32,994 bases of DNA, from positions 1-32,994 of the forward strand of contig JBIOUF010000281.1 of NCBI GenBank assembly GCA_044866695.1, in the 5' to 3' direction. Source of the stretch: JBIOUF01 sp044866695 (GTDB taxonomy: Bacteria > Actinomycetota > Actinomycetes > Propionibacteriales > Nocardioidaceae). A program made the translations under genes and the position numbers. Positions 1 through 8,232 of the stretch are shown here, in pieces; position 1 is the first letter of the stretch; the number at the start of each line of letters is the position of its first letter. The notes beneath the pieces are model-generated. The model saw only the letters and a program-made list of their open reading frames with translations. It searched no databases and was not told the DNA's origin.

Positions 1-101
1 CGTTCAGCGGACACCCCGCCGAGCGACTCCAGGTCGTCCAGCGGTCCCTCATCATGGTCAGGCGGCCTTTGCGCGATCGCGGCGTCGAAACCACCGGGGG
101 T

Positions 102-544
102 TCATCGAGCCAGGGTCTCGAGCTGGAGGCGGCGAAGCCATTCGCTGTCCGTCCGGAGCATCGTGGCGGCGACCTGCTCGTTGGCAGCAAGGTGCGGCTC
201 CGCCTCGAAGAGCGGCGACCCCTTCAGCATCGCCCGCTCGCGCGCGACCGGACCGGCGAGGGACAGGTCCATGACGTCGAAGCGCTCGCCGCCGGTGAGC
301 CGGTGCAGGTCCTCGAGCAGCCCGAGGATGTCGTGCTCGGCACTCGGCTCGAACCGGACCGCCAGGTCGATGTCGTCGGGGTCGGGCTCCCCTCGCGCCG
401 CTCTGCCGAAGAGCACGAGCAGCCGTATCCTCCGGGCTCTGCACAGCTGGCCAGCTCCCCGGACTCGACGTGACGCTCCAGTCGCCTCATCACGGTCCGA
501 AGGTCGCTGCCACCGGCTCCAAGTGCCCTCTTCACCTCAGACAT
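102..544 (-). pseudogene. MNT-type nucleotidyltransferase, broken by a 1-base frameshift
   Basis: The N-terminal part reads from ATG 544 (MSEVKRALGAGG...) to about position 446. The reading then continues in a neighbouring frame as LCRARRIRLLVLFGRAARGE and PDPDDIDLAVRFEPS, ending at 102. The motif LFGRAARG...DDIDL is the GS-x-ARG...SDIDL signature of minimal nucleotidyltransferases, the family that includes MntA antitoxins and other small NTases. Adding one base near 444-448 gives one uninterrupted protein of about 147 residues, the usual family length, so either the gene is inactivated or one base is missing from the sequence. The first Ser of the GS motif is Arg here. Such genes are often paired with a HEPN (HepT) gene. 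Any partner would lie below position 101, where the remaining sequence is too short to identify. Confidence 0.72.
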
Positions 545-795
545 CGAAGACCTTCATGACGGCGCGCTGAGATGAGTCGTCAAGGGCGGCCGATCCGGTG
601 TCCCCCGGTACGTCCACCATGACCGCATCGTGGTCATGGGACCCGCGTGGGCTCCGCGGTGCGGTCTGCCGAGCCGCTCGTGGCGGGCCACCGATGGACC
701 ACCGGTTCGGGCCACAGACGGCGGCGGTCCGAGCGCAGTACGCTCGCGGACTCCGATGCCGAAACACCGGCACGACGACCAGGGCAGGAGGCGCT

Positions 796-1053
796 ATGGC
801 GACAGGTACGGGACATCGATGGGCGGACGTCTTCCAGCCGCGCAACACGACGCAGGAGTGGACCTGGGCGATCGGTGAGCGTGAGCACCACTGGACGTTC
901 TCGTTCCGGCCGTTCCAGGCGAACAGCGACTGCGAGGTGCAGCGGCATTTTACTACGACTGACAATAATCTTGTCGAGGTCGACCACCTCGTGATGCACA
1001 CCAACACCGGCAACATCTTCCGGCTCAGCGCGAGCTGGGTGAGCGGGGCATGA
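796..1053 (+). CDS. Small protein of unknown function (85 aa), first gene of a two-gene operon
   Basis: I chose ATG 796 because a clear AGGAGG Shine-Dalgarno lies just upstream (about 786-791). The open frame extends further upstream, but with poor codon use. The protein (MATGTGHRWADVFQP...) is rich in Trp, His and Phe (EWTWAIGEREHHWTFSF) and has no signal peptide or membrane segment. I do not recognise the family. A short stretch at about 947-977 uses A/T-ending codons (TTT ACT, AAT AAT CTT), unlike the surrounding GC-rich DNA. The stop overlaps the start of the next gene by 4 bases (ATGA), so the two products are probably made together and may interact (inference). Confidence 0.65.
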   Translation: MATGTGHRWADVFQPRNTTQEWTWAIGEREHHWTFSFRPFQANSDCEVQRHFTTTDNNLVEVDHLVMHTNTGNIFRLSASWVSGA

Positions 1054-1280
1054 GCATGAGGATCAACGCGGTGTTCGACGCCGATGGCAGGATCCTCGCG
1101 GCGAGCGTGGCCGGCGGTGACTACGACGGCCCGATGCCGGTGGCCTCGGAGGACCAGCAGACCGCAACGCTCGAGGTGCCTGAGGACTTCGGCGACTCGA
1201 CGTTGGAGGAGGTCTGTCTCGGCATGCGCGTGGACCCGAGCGGCAACCGGCTGGTGGCCGACCGCTCGGCGAGCGGCTGA
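1050..1280 (+). CDS. Small acidic protein of unknown function (76 aa)
   Basis: It starts at ATG 1050, inside the stop of the preceding gene (ATGA overlap), which indicates translational coupling. The sequence MSMRINAVFDADGRILAA looks like a beta hairpin (an FDADGRI-type turn), and the rest is acidic with a DPSGNRLVAD segment near the C-terminus. There is no signal peptide or membrane segment, and the family is not recognised. The gene is convergent with the frameshifted gene that ends at 1342. With its partner it forms the only plus-strand operon in the first 18 kb. Confidence 0.65.
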   Translation: MSMRINAVFDADGRILAASVAGGDYDGPMPVASEDQQTATLEVPEDFGDSTLEEVCLGMRVDPSGNRLVADRSASG

Positions 1281-1305
1281 CGGGTCGCGCGACGACTCAC
1301 CCGTC
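1279..1305. terminator. Weak inverted repeat between convergent genes
   Basis: GACGGGT (1279-1285) pairs with ACCCGTC (1299-1305) across a 13-base loop, immediately after the stop of the small plus-strand gene and before the end of the convergent minus-strand gene. There is no T-run, so this is only a candidate bidirectional terminator. Confidence 0.25.
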
Positions 1306-1341
1306 GCTTCGAGGGCGGCGCACCAAGAGTGGTGCCGCGTC

Positions 1342-2096
1342 TCAGACCGGCCACAGGCCCAGCTCGTCAGTCCCGGCCGCACGAGGAGGGTCGAGGAGCA
1401 CAGCCGGAGGCGGACGCCACCGCCGCCCCACGGCAGCGGCTCGCCCGAGCCCACGGCCGAGCAGCCCGAGCCGACCGGCGCCGAGTCGGATGAAGTCGCG
1501 AGGCCGAGGCCCGTAGGGCATGGCGCGCGGCACCCTCCAGACGGTCGCCAGCCAGGTCGGCAGCCCCAGCAGCCGCAGGGCCCGCCCGAGCCGCTCCGAC
1601 TCGATCTCGTCATCGGGGTCCAGGGCTGCGCCAGCAGCGCTTCGAGCTCCTCCGCTGCCGCAGGACGGCCGCATGCCGCGGCGATCGCCTCGGCGTGCTC
1701 CACCCCGACCGGGTCCGGCAGCACGTCCGCCCCGGCGCCGGGCTCGGCGGAGGGGTCACTCACGTACCGCCCCACCTCCTGCCCCGACTGCCACGCCACG
1801 ACCACGAACTGGCGGTCGTCGAGCACCCGCAGGACCAGCGCCGTGCCAGCGAGAGCCTCGCCGACGCCGACCACGCCGCGCCGGCCCGCGGCAACGGTGC
1901 CGGTGCCCGACGCCGGTACGGCGACCGCCCAGCCGTCCTCCGGCGGTGCGAGCCAGCCGCTGAAGCGGATCCCGCGCAGGGTGTCCAGCACCTGCTCTCC
2001 TGCGTCGGGCCGGTTGGCCACGCGCACCGCCACGGCAGCGTAGGTGTATCCCGCCGGGCCTTCCAGGTCCGACCCTCGGGCCACGGGCATGCTCAT
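1342..2096 (-). pseudogene. Unknown actinobacterial protein, interrupted by a 1-base frameshift
   Basis: Reading starts at ATG 2096 (MSMPVARGSDLEGPAG) or the in-frame ATG 2090. It runs through an Ala/Val-rich beta-type domain (YTYAAVAVRV; LRVLDDRQFVVVAWQSG) to EELEALLAQ. Near 1622-1627 the coding signal jumps frame and continues as ALDPDDEIESERLGRALRLL, then GLPTWLATVWRVPRAMPYGP, and on to the stop at 1342. Restoring one base gives a continuous protein of about 250 residues. Both halves have actinomycete codon bias and no known domain that I recognise. This is the second single-base frameshift within 1.2 kb (the other is in the nucleotidyltransferase). Either the region is decaying or the assembly has indel errors. 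Confidence 0.6.
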
Positions 2097-2199
2097 GGGC
2101 AGATCATCCCGTCCCGCGCGGGCGTCGTACGCATGCGCCATGCGGCAGAGAGGTGCTGCGCCGGCCGCGCGTAGAGCGCGTGCAGGACGAGGCGCCCTG

Positions 2200-2676
2200 T
2201 CAGCCTGCTCGTCGGGCCGGACGCCCCGGCCTGCGAGCCCATTCACGGGCGAACTTCTCGACGGCACGAGCATCCCAGATCGCACCCGTGCGCAGCTCGA
2301 ACAGCGGAGCCGGGAACCCGGCCGATGACCGGAGCTGGTGGACACGCTGACGGGAGACGTCAAGCATCTCGGCGACTTCGGGCGCCGAGACGAGCCGTGG
2401 CAGGGTCGGTGCGTCGGCCCGGCGTTCGTGGTCCTTCTCGGTCACCACGTCGACGGCCAGCGGCTCGTGACCGACGAGCGGGGTGACGTGGTCGTGCGCA
2501 ACGGCCGCCGCGCTGATCGGATCGGGCCCTTCGGCCCAGTACGTCACGCTGGCACGGCCGCCGGGCAGGCTGAACAGACCGGCGTCGACCTGGTCCAGCT
2601 GGTCGGCCAAGCGGTTGTACTCGGTCTGATCGAGGGTGAGGTCGTAGGTGAGGGTGACCACCCACATGCCGATCAC
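2200..2676 (-). CDS. HTH DNA-binding protein (158 aa), coupled to the HicA-like gene
   Basis: GTG 2676 overlaps the stop of the upstream gene (GTGA) and has AGGAAGG in front of it, so I prefer it over ATG 2667. The N-terminal ~80 residues (MWVVTLTYDLTLDQTEYNRL) look like a small alpha/beta domain of unknown function. The C-terminal part holds a MerR/excisionase-like helix-turn-helix, LVSAPEVAEMLDVSRQRVHQ, then FPAPLFELRTGAIWDARAVE, the usual wing-and-helix end of HTH_17-type proteins. Similar HTH proteins are common in actinomycetes. Placed after a HicA-like gene, it occupies the position of a HicB-type antitoxin, which also carries an N-terminal alpha/beta domain and a DNA-binding domain. 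That role is inference, since I see no clear HicB signature. Confidence 0.8.
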   Translation of the reverse strand: MIGMWVVTLTYDLTLDQTEYNRLADQLDQVDAGLFSLPGGRASVTYWAEGPDPISAAAVAHDHVTPLVGHEPLAVDVVTEKDHERRADAPTLPRLVSAPEVAEMLDVSRQRVHQLRSSAGFPAPLFELRTGAIWDARAVEKFAREWARRPGRPARRAG

Positions 2677-2918
2677 CTTGCCTTCCTGCGCTCCGATCGC
2701 CGTTCCTTCTTGCTCGGCGGCGGGATCTGCAGACCGTTGGCCTTCAGCGCCACCTTCAGATCCTGCATGCGGCGCCGCGGGTTGCTGGGAGTCGCGGGGT
2801 AGCGGCCGACATGTCGCCCTTCCGGGGTGAAGAAGTGCGTGTATCCATTCGCGTCGTCCTTCACGGACCACCCTTGGCTGACCGCCCAGTCGGCCCAGCC
2901 CTTGACCGCGCGGTTCAT
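2673..2918 (-). CDS. HicA-like small protein (81 aa)
   Basis: ATG 2918 has a strong AAAGGGGA Shine-Dalgarno and lies 23 bases after the jetD stop on the same strand. The sequence MNRAVKGWADWAVSQGW, then GYTHFFTPEGRHVGRYP and LKVALKANGL, resembles the HicA mRNA-interferase fold: a small dsRBD-like domain, a central His in a G-x-x-H strand, and a C-terminal 'lk.aLk.nGl' helix. A basic tail (KKERRSERRKAR) follows. HicA toxins cleave mRNA when free of their antitoxin. Here the partner would be the HTH protein encoded by the overlapping next gene. Because the pair directly follows jetABCD, it may be transcribed with the Wadjet system. Toxin activity is inferred from fold-level similarity only. Confidence 0.65.
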   Translation of the reverse strand: MNRAVKGWADWAVSQGWSVKDDANGYTHFFTPEGRHVGRYPATPSNPRRRMQDLKVALKANGLQIPPPSKKERRSERRKAR

Positions 2919-2941
2919 CGTCCCCTTTCTCTTGCGGTATG

Positions 2942-4162
2942 TCAAGCGTTGGGAGCGAGCAGCGTCGGAAGGACCGACTCCTCGTGCACCGCGCGGCTGT
3001 GGGTGCGCATCGCGGCGCCGAGCTCGGGGTCCCACGAGGGCTCGACGGGGGTCCCGGCGAGCAGCGGGCCGTCGGGCCGGACGGCGCGCAGGTAGTCGTC
3101 GGCGGTCATCCGCCACGGCCGGGCGCCGAACCGTGCGACCACCCGGTTGGCGATGGCGACGCCGGGCCAGTCGAAGTCGCCGTGGTAGCGCAGGTCGGCC
3201 CCCGTGCTCGCCAGCCTGACGAGCACCTGGCCGACGACCAGGTTGGGCTCGCCGGAGGTGCAGACCGCCGCCCAGCCGGCGAGGTCTCGTTCGGCCAGGG
3301 CCTCGACCACGCGTGGGTTCTCGCACACGAGCACACGGGTGCCGGCGGCAGGTGTGAAGGAGCCGAGCCGCCGGAGGTCCCACTCCGTCACGTGGACCGG
3401 GTCGCCGGCGTCTGCGGCGTCGTTCAGGCGTCGCCCCACGGCGGTGCTGCCGGTGGCCCGGAGCCGCCAGACCAGGCAGGTGCGGGAGAGCAGGTCCGGC
3501 TCGACGCCGTACGCCGCCCACAGCCGCTCGCGGTCGGAGGTGCGCTCCGGGACCGGGACGCCTGCGGCGGCCGCGAGGCCGCGCAGGACGACCCGGTGGA
3601 GCAGCCGGTCGCGGTCCAGGGCGTGGGAGTCGCCGAGCAGCCGGCCGGCGATCTCCACCCGCGACCGCGGGACCGGTGCGTCCTCGCGGTCGGTCAGCTC
3701 ATGGAGCACAGCGGCGGCGTGGCGCACGACCTGCTCGGAGTCGTGCCGGTTGGTCAGCAGGCCGCCCTTGCGCAGGCCGGCGACCCAGTCGTCGGCCCAG
3801 GGCGCGGCCACCAGCTCGGCGGCCAGGGCGAGTGGGCGCTCCCGCGACTCGTCCAGCGCCGCACGCACCGCCGGCCGGTCCTGCGCCGGCCGCCCGTAGA
3901 GCGCGTGCAGGACGTCGTAGAGCCCGCCGACGCCGGAGCGGTCCCGCAGCCGGGCGTCGAGCTGAGCCAGGTCGACCCGGACGGTGTCGCGGGTGACCGT
4001 CCGCCCGAGCAGCGAGCCGAGCGCATGCCGCTCCTCCCGCGTGCCGGCGGCGAGGACGACCTTGCCGTCGGCGTGCAGGCCCGCCTTCTCGAACCGCGCG
4101 CGGACCCGGTCCCACGCCGGCCGGAGGGCGGGGTCGTCGACCCAGGTCGGCAGGGCGGTCAT
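2942..4162 (-). CDS. jetD: Wadjet type II nuclease subunit JetD (TIGR02679/DUF2399 family, 406 aa)
   Basis: JetD is the DNA-cleaving subunit of Wadjet, a SMC-like complex that recognises small circular DNA by loop extrusion and cuts it. The start ATG 4162 overlaps the jetC stop by 4 bases (ATGA). The C-terminal half shows a Toprim/TopoVIA-like active site: a conserved Glu in VLVCENPRVV (about residue 278) and the DxD-type motif in YHGDFDWPGVAIANRV (about residue 329), which bind the catalytic metals. The N-terminal half (WDRVRARFEKAGL) matches the DUF3323-type region of type II JetD. Length is normal and the catalytic residues are present, so the protein is predicted to be active. It is the last of the four jet genes. 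A HicA-like gene follows 23 bases later. Confidence 0.93.
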   Translation of the reverse strand: MTALPTWVDDPALRPAWDRVRARFEKAGLHADGKVVLAAGTREERHALGSLLGRTVTRDTVRVDLAQLDARLRDRSGVGGLYDVLHALYGRPAQDRPAVRAALDESRERPLALAAELVAAPWADDWVAGLRKGGLLTNRHDSEQVVRHAAAVLHELTDREDAPVPRSRVEIAGRLLGDSHALDRDRLLHRVVLRGLAAAAGVPVPERTSDRERLWAAYGVEPDLLSRTCLVWRLRATGSTAVGRRLNDAADAGDPVHVTEWDLRRLGSFTPAAGTRVLVCENPRVVEALAERDLAGWAAVCTSGEPNLVVGQVLVRLASTGADLRYHGDFDWPGVAIANRVVARFGARPWRMTADDYLRAVRPDGPLLAGTPVEPSWDPELGAAMRTHSRAVHEESVLPTLLAPNA

Positions 4163-7100
4163 CCGAGCGCGTGCAGGGACCGGCCGTCCCAGCGGTACTC
4201 GTACTGCGCAATCCCCCGCTGGCTCGGGTCGCGCAGCGCCTCGTAGATGGCCAGCGACGGCACGGTGTCGTGGTCGCCCCACAGCCGCTCGCTGGTCACC
4301 ACGAAGTCCAGCTCGAGCTGCACCAGCAGCCCGAACAGCAGCGGGTGGGTGCGCACGTCGATCTTCGGGAACGCGTCGTCGAGCAGCACCAGCCGCGGCG
4401 CGTGCGGGGCCGCTCCGGCCAGCGAGGTGAAGTGCGCCGCCGCCGCGGCGAACAGCGGCAGGTAGCACAGCACCTTCTGCTCGCCCTGGGACAGCGCCGA
4501 GCGGCGGTGCAGCCGGTCCCACTGGCCGGGCTTCTCCGGGCGGGTGTAGCGGATGGTGAACTCCGACCAGGTGCGGTAGTCCAGAGCCGCGGCGAGGTGC
4601 TCGCCGTACGGCAGCTCCGGCCGCTCCGCGCGCGAGGCCTCGATGAGCCGGTGCAGCACGTCGCGAAGGGTGGCCCGCTCTTCGGGGACCAGCGCGCCGA
4701 CCGGCTGGGCGAGCAGCTGGACGGCTCGCCGCGCCTCGACGGGGACGTCGTCGCGGAGCCTCCAGTCCAGCTTGACCCGGATGCCCTGGGACGTGCTGAC
4801 CTTGCCGAGCTGGCCGTTCATCGCGGTGACCAGCTCCTCGGCGTCGCGGCGGCGGCGCCGGATCGCGTCGCCGAGCTCGCCCAGGACGTGCTGCTCGAAC
4901 TGCTGCTTCTCCCGCTCGGTGAGCAGCCCCCGGTCCCGGTCGACCGACGCCCGGACCCGCTGTGCCAGCACGACCAGCGCGGCCTCGCCGGCGTCGTCGC
5001 GGCCGGTGACGGCGAGCAGGTCGCCGAAGGTCGCCACGGTCGGCTGGTGGTCCGCGGCCGGGCCGCTGGCCGCCTCGGCGTGGGCGCGCCACACCCGGGT
5101 GGCCGTCGCGCCGGCATCCTCCCGGCTCAGCCCGGCCAGCCGGTCGGCGGCAGCGGCCACGCCGCGGGTCACCGGCTCCCCCGGCGGGTGACCGGCCAGC
5201 CCGGCCACCCCGGCGGCGTCGTCGGCGGAGGCTCCGACCGCCTCGAGCATGCCCGGCACGGCGCGCACTGCGACCAGGGCGGCCAGCACGGCGGTACGCC
5301 GGTCGAGGTGCTCGGCCAGCCGCTGCTCGACGTTGCGCGCGTCGGCCTCGGCCTGGCCGGACTGCTTGAGCAGCTCGGCCACCCGCCGCTCCGCGGTGCG
5401 CTCGGCCTGCTCGTGGGCGTGCCGGGCCGTCCTGACCTCCGCGATCCTGCGCTCCAGCTCCTGGACCGAGTCCCCGACCGACGCCCGCAGGGTCTCCAGC
5501 GCTGCCTGGGACGCGCTCGCCCGCTGCGCGGCGTCGTCGGCAGCCTCCTGCTCGGCCGCGAGCGCCTCGCGCGCACTGGCCAGCTCGGCGACCGCCTCCT
5601 GCCAGAGGGCCAGGCTGGTCCGGATCGGCTGGTCCTGCCGCGCCGCCTCCCGCAGGTCCTCCTCGAGGCTTCGCAGCTCGGCCTCCACCACGTCGAGCCG
5701 ACCACGGTCGGCAGGCAGGTCCTGCTCGGCCGCGGTCCGCTCCAGCCCAGCCCGTGCCTCGGCTGCCGCGGTCCGCGCGGCGTGCGCGGCCTCCTGGGCG
5801 ACGCGGTTGTCGCGCTCCTCGCGGTCCTCTGCCTCGCGGCGCTCCTCCAGCCGGGTCCAGGCCGCCAGCAGCGCCCGGCCGGACGGCACCGCGGCGACCC
5901 AGGCGTCCAGCTCGGCGATGGCCGTGCCGAACGCGTCGAGCGCCCGCTCGGCCTCGTCGCGCGCCGCCCGCTGGTCGGCGACGGCGGCGTCGATGACCGC
6001 GAGGCGCCTGGCCCGCTCCTGCGCCCGCGCGGTGGCCCCGACGTACTGGGCGGTCTCCTTCGCGGCGCGGCCATGGGCAGGCCCGAGCCGCCAGCTGCCG
6101 TCGGGCCCGACCCAGGCCAGGCTGTCGGGGTCCTCCCCGGTGCCGATGGCGGCGAGCACCCGGCGTACGTCGTCGGGGCCGAGGTCGCCGTCCGGCGGGA
6201 GGTCGGGGACCAACAGGCCGTCGAGCCCGGCGCCGGCCGCTCCGGTGTCGCCGGCGGCGAGCACGACGTCGAGGTGCTCGGCGTCGAGCAGCAGCCCACC
6301 CGGCCGCACCCAGGCGTCCAGCAGCCCCGCCGCCTGCAAGGCCGCCTCGAGGGCCGCCCGGGCCTGGTCGTCGAGCCCGTCGGCGAAGTCCACGACCTGC
6401 CACAGCGCCCGGCCGTCGGCACGCTGCGTCCGGGCCAGGACGGGCGGAGGCGGAGCCGGGTCGCGCTCTGCCGCGACCCGGGCGCGCTCCTCGGTGAGCC
6501 GCTCGACCTCCGCCTGGGCGGCGTCGCGGCGGGTCCCCGCCAGCGCGTGCTCCTGGCGCAGCGCGGCCAGCCGCGGCGCCGCGGCCTCCCTGGCCAGAGT
6601 GGGCAGCCCGGTGACGGACTCCTCGGTCGGCTCCTCGGGGAGCGCGACCGGGGGAGCGGCCGGTGCGGCGGCCCACTCCGCCAGTGCGGTGGCCAGGGAC
6701 TCGTGCTGGTCCTGGGCCGCGCGCTCGGCGGCGACCCGGGACTCCCGGGACTGCTCCCAGCGGGCCTCGGCGCGTTCGGCCTCTCGCTCGGCCTCCCGCT
6801 GCCGGGTCGACGCGACGTCCGCCGCGGCGAGCGCGTCGCGGACCAGGCCGATTCCGGCGGTACGGCGGCGCACCGCGGACCGGGCCTGCTGCACCGCGTC
6901 GCGGCCCTGGTCCAGCGCCGCGGTGACCGCCTCGACCCGGTCCACGCCGTCGAGGGCCGGGCCGTCGAGGACGGCGGGCGCCGGCACGCCGGAGCCGGGG
7001 ACGGCCACGCGCTGCCGGCGGTCGAGGTCGCGCAGGCGGTCGGCGTGCTGGCCGAGCCCGCTCTGCGCGGACCGGACCCGGTGCCGCTCGGTGGCGCCGA

Positions 7101-8232
7101 GCCGGGTCACCGTCTCGGCCTGCCGGGCGCGGCGTGCCTCGGCGGCACTAGCGATGCGCTTCTCGCGCTCGGCCAGCTCGGCGAGCTCCACGAGCCGGCG
7201 CTGGTCGCGGAACTCCGGGCTGGCCTCCAGCGTGCGCAGCCGGGCGTCGTCGTCGACGGTCGCGGCGCGCGCGGCGTCCCGCTCGGCCTCGGCGGCGGCC
7301 TGGTCGGCGCCGACCTTCTCGACCGCCGCCCGGGAGCGCTTGGCCTCCGAGCGCAGCCGGCGCTCGACGCCCAGTGCCTCGGCCACGGCGCGGGCGCGCT
7401 CGGCGACCGCGGCCCGGGCGTAGCCGGTGTAGGCGTCGGCCAGGGCGGAGAGGACCTCGGCGGCGGCCGCGCGCCGCTCGATCTGCTCGCCGAAGGCGGT
7501 GAGCTCGTCGAAGGTGTCGCCGGCCGAGCGGACCGGCTGCTCGTCCAGCTGCGGGAGCGCCTGGGAGAGCTGCTGGGCCAGCTTGGCCGGCTCGATGTCC
7601 TCCCCGACCTGGGGCTGGCGCAGCCAGTAGAGCAGCCGCAGCACCTCGTCGTACTGCGCGGGGTCGAGGCCGAACAGGGTGCGCCCGACGTGCGCCTTGT
7701 AGTCCGCGGCCTTCTCGAAGACCTGGCCGTCGGCGCCGACGACCTCCTCCAGCCGGGGCCGGGAGAGCGGCCCGGCGTCGTCCTCCAGCGACAGGTCGTG
7801 GCCGACCCGCCGGGAGGTGACGAAGTGCCAGGCCGTGGCGGAGCGCGCCGACGCGGACGCCCGGATCCCGACCCCGCAGGTCAACGCCTCCTCGGCGCCG
7901 CCGGCGGTGACGCGCACGAACTCGACCCAGACGTAGCCGACCCGCGCTTGCCCCTCGTAGCCGTCGGTCATCAGCCACAGCAGGCTGGTGTGGTGCTTGG
8001 CGGAGGCGGTGATCCGCGACTTGTCGCCGTCGAGCGCGAAGGGCAGCAGCATCTCCAGCGTCTTGGACTTGCCCGCGCCGTTGGCGCCGCGGAGCAGCAG
8101 GCGGCCGTCGGCGAGGTCGAACCGCTGGTCGTCGTACTGCCAGACGTTGAGGATGCCGGCGCGGTTGAGCCGGAACCGCCGTTCGCCGGCGGGGGACGCG
8201 ACGGGCGCCGGCGGCGCGAAGGTGACGGTCAC
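4159..8232 (-). CDS. jetC: Wadjet type II SMC-like ATPase JetC (TIGR02680 family, 1357 aa)
   Basis: JetC is the motor of Wadjet, an SMC/MukB-like ATPase thought to extrude DNA loops and hand small circles to JetD. Walker A is GANGAGKS (residues 49-56) in LLLRGANGAGKSKTLEML. A very long central region rich in Ala, Glu and Arg (about residues 280-1150) forms the coiled-coil arms, broken by a hinge-like globular segment around residues 590-750. The ABC signature is LSQGEQ (about residue 1242) and Walker B is RLVLLDDAFPKID (about residue 1278). The second acidic residue of Walker B is Asp where SMC proteins usually have the catalytic Glu, which is worth comparing within the family. ATG 8232 overlaps jetB by 4 bases and the stop overlaps jetD. 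The frame is intact. Confidence 0.95.
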   Translation of the reverse strand: MTVTFAPPAPVASPAGERRFRLNRAGILNVWQYDDQRFDLADGRLLLRGANGAGKSKTLEMLLPFALDGDKSRITASAKHHTSLLWLMTDGYEGQARVGYVWVEFVRVTAGGAEEALTCGVGIRASASARSATAWHFVTSRRVGHDLSLEDDAGPLSRPRLEEVVGADGQVFEKAADYKAHVGRTLFGLDPAQYDEVLRLLYWLRQPQVGEDIEPAKLAQQLSQALPQLDEQPVRSAGDTFDELTAFGEQIERRAAAAEVLSALADAYTGYARAAVAERARAVAEALGVERRLRSEAKRSRAAVEKVGADQAAAEAERDAARAATVDDDARLRTLEASPEFRDQRRLVELAELAEREKRIASAAEARRARQAETVTRLGATERHRVRSAQSGLGQHADRLRDLDRRQRVAVPGSGVPAPAVLDGPALDGVDRVEAVTAALDQGRDAVQQARSAVRRRTAGIGLVRDALAAADVASTRQREAEREAERAEARWEQSRESRVAAERAAQDQHESLATALAEWAAAPAAPPVALPEEPTEESVTGLPTLAREAAAPRLAALRQEHALAGTRRDAAQAEVERLTEERARVAAERDPAPPPPVLARTQRADGRALWQVVDFADGLDDQARAALEAALQAAGLLDAWVRPGGLLLDAEHLDVVLAAGDTGAAGAGLDGLLVPDLPPDGDLGPDDVRRVLAAIGTGEDPDSLAWVGPDGSWRLGPAHGRAAKETAQYVGATARAQERARRLAVIDAAVADQRAARDEAERALDAFGTAIAELDAWVAAVPSGRALLAAWTRLEERREAEDREERDNRVAQEAAHAARTAAAEARAGLERTAAEQDLPADRGRLDVVEAELRSLEEDLREAARQDQPIRTSLALWQEAVAELASAREALAAEQEAADDAAQRASASQAALETLRASVGDSVQELERRIAEVRTARHAHEQAERTAERRVAELLKQSGQAEADARNVEQRLAEHLDRRTAVLAALVAVRAVPGMLEAVGASADDAAGVAGLAGHPPGEPVTRGVAAAADRLAGLSREDAGATATRVWRAHAEAASGPAADHQPTVATFGDLLAVTGRDDAGEAALVVLAQRVRASVDRDRGLLTEREKQQFEQHVLGELGDAIRRRRRDAEELVTAMNGQLGKVSTSQGIRVKLDWRLRDDVPVEARRAVQLLAQPVGALVPEERATLRDVLHRLIEASRAERPELPYGEHLAAALDYRTWSEFTIRYTRPEKPGQWDRLHRRSALSQGEQKVLCYLPLFAAAAAHFTSLAGAAPHAPRLVLLDDAFPKIDVRTHPLLFGLLVQLELDFVVTSERLWGDHDTVPSLAIYEALRDPSQRGIAQYEYRWDGRSLHALG

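Noticed and set aside
1..101. A partial minus-strand gene (possible HEPN partner of the nucleotidyltransferase)
   Set aside because: About 30 codons are open in more than one frame and none can be recognised.
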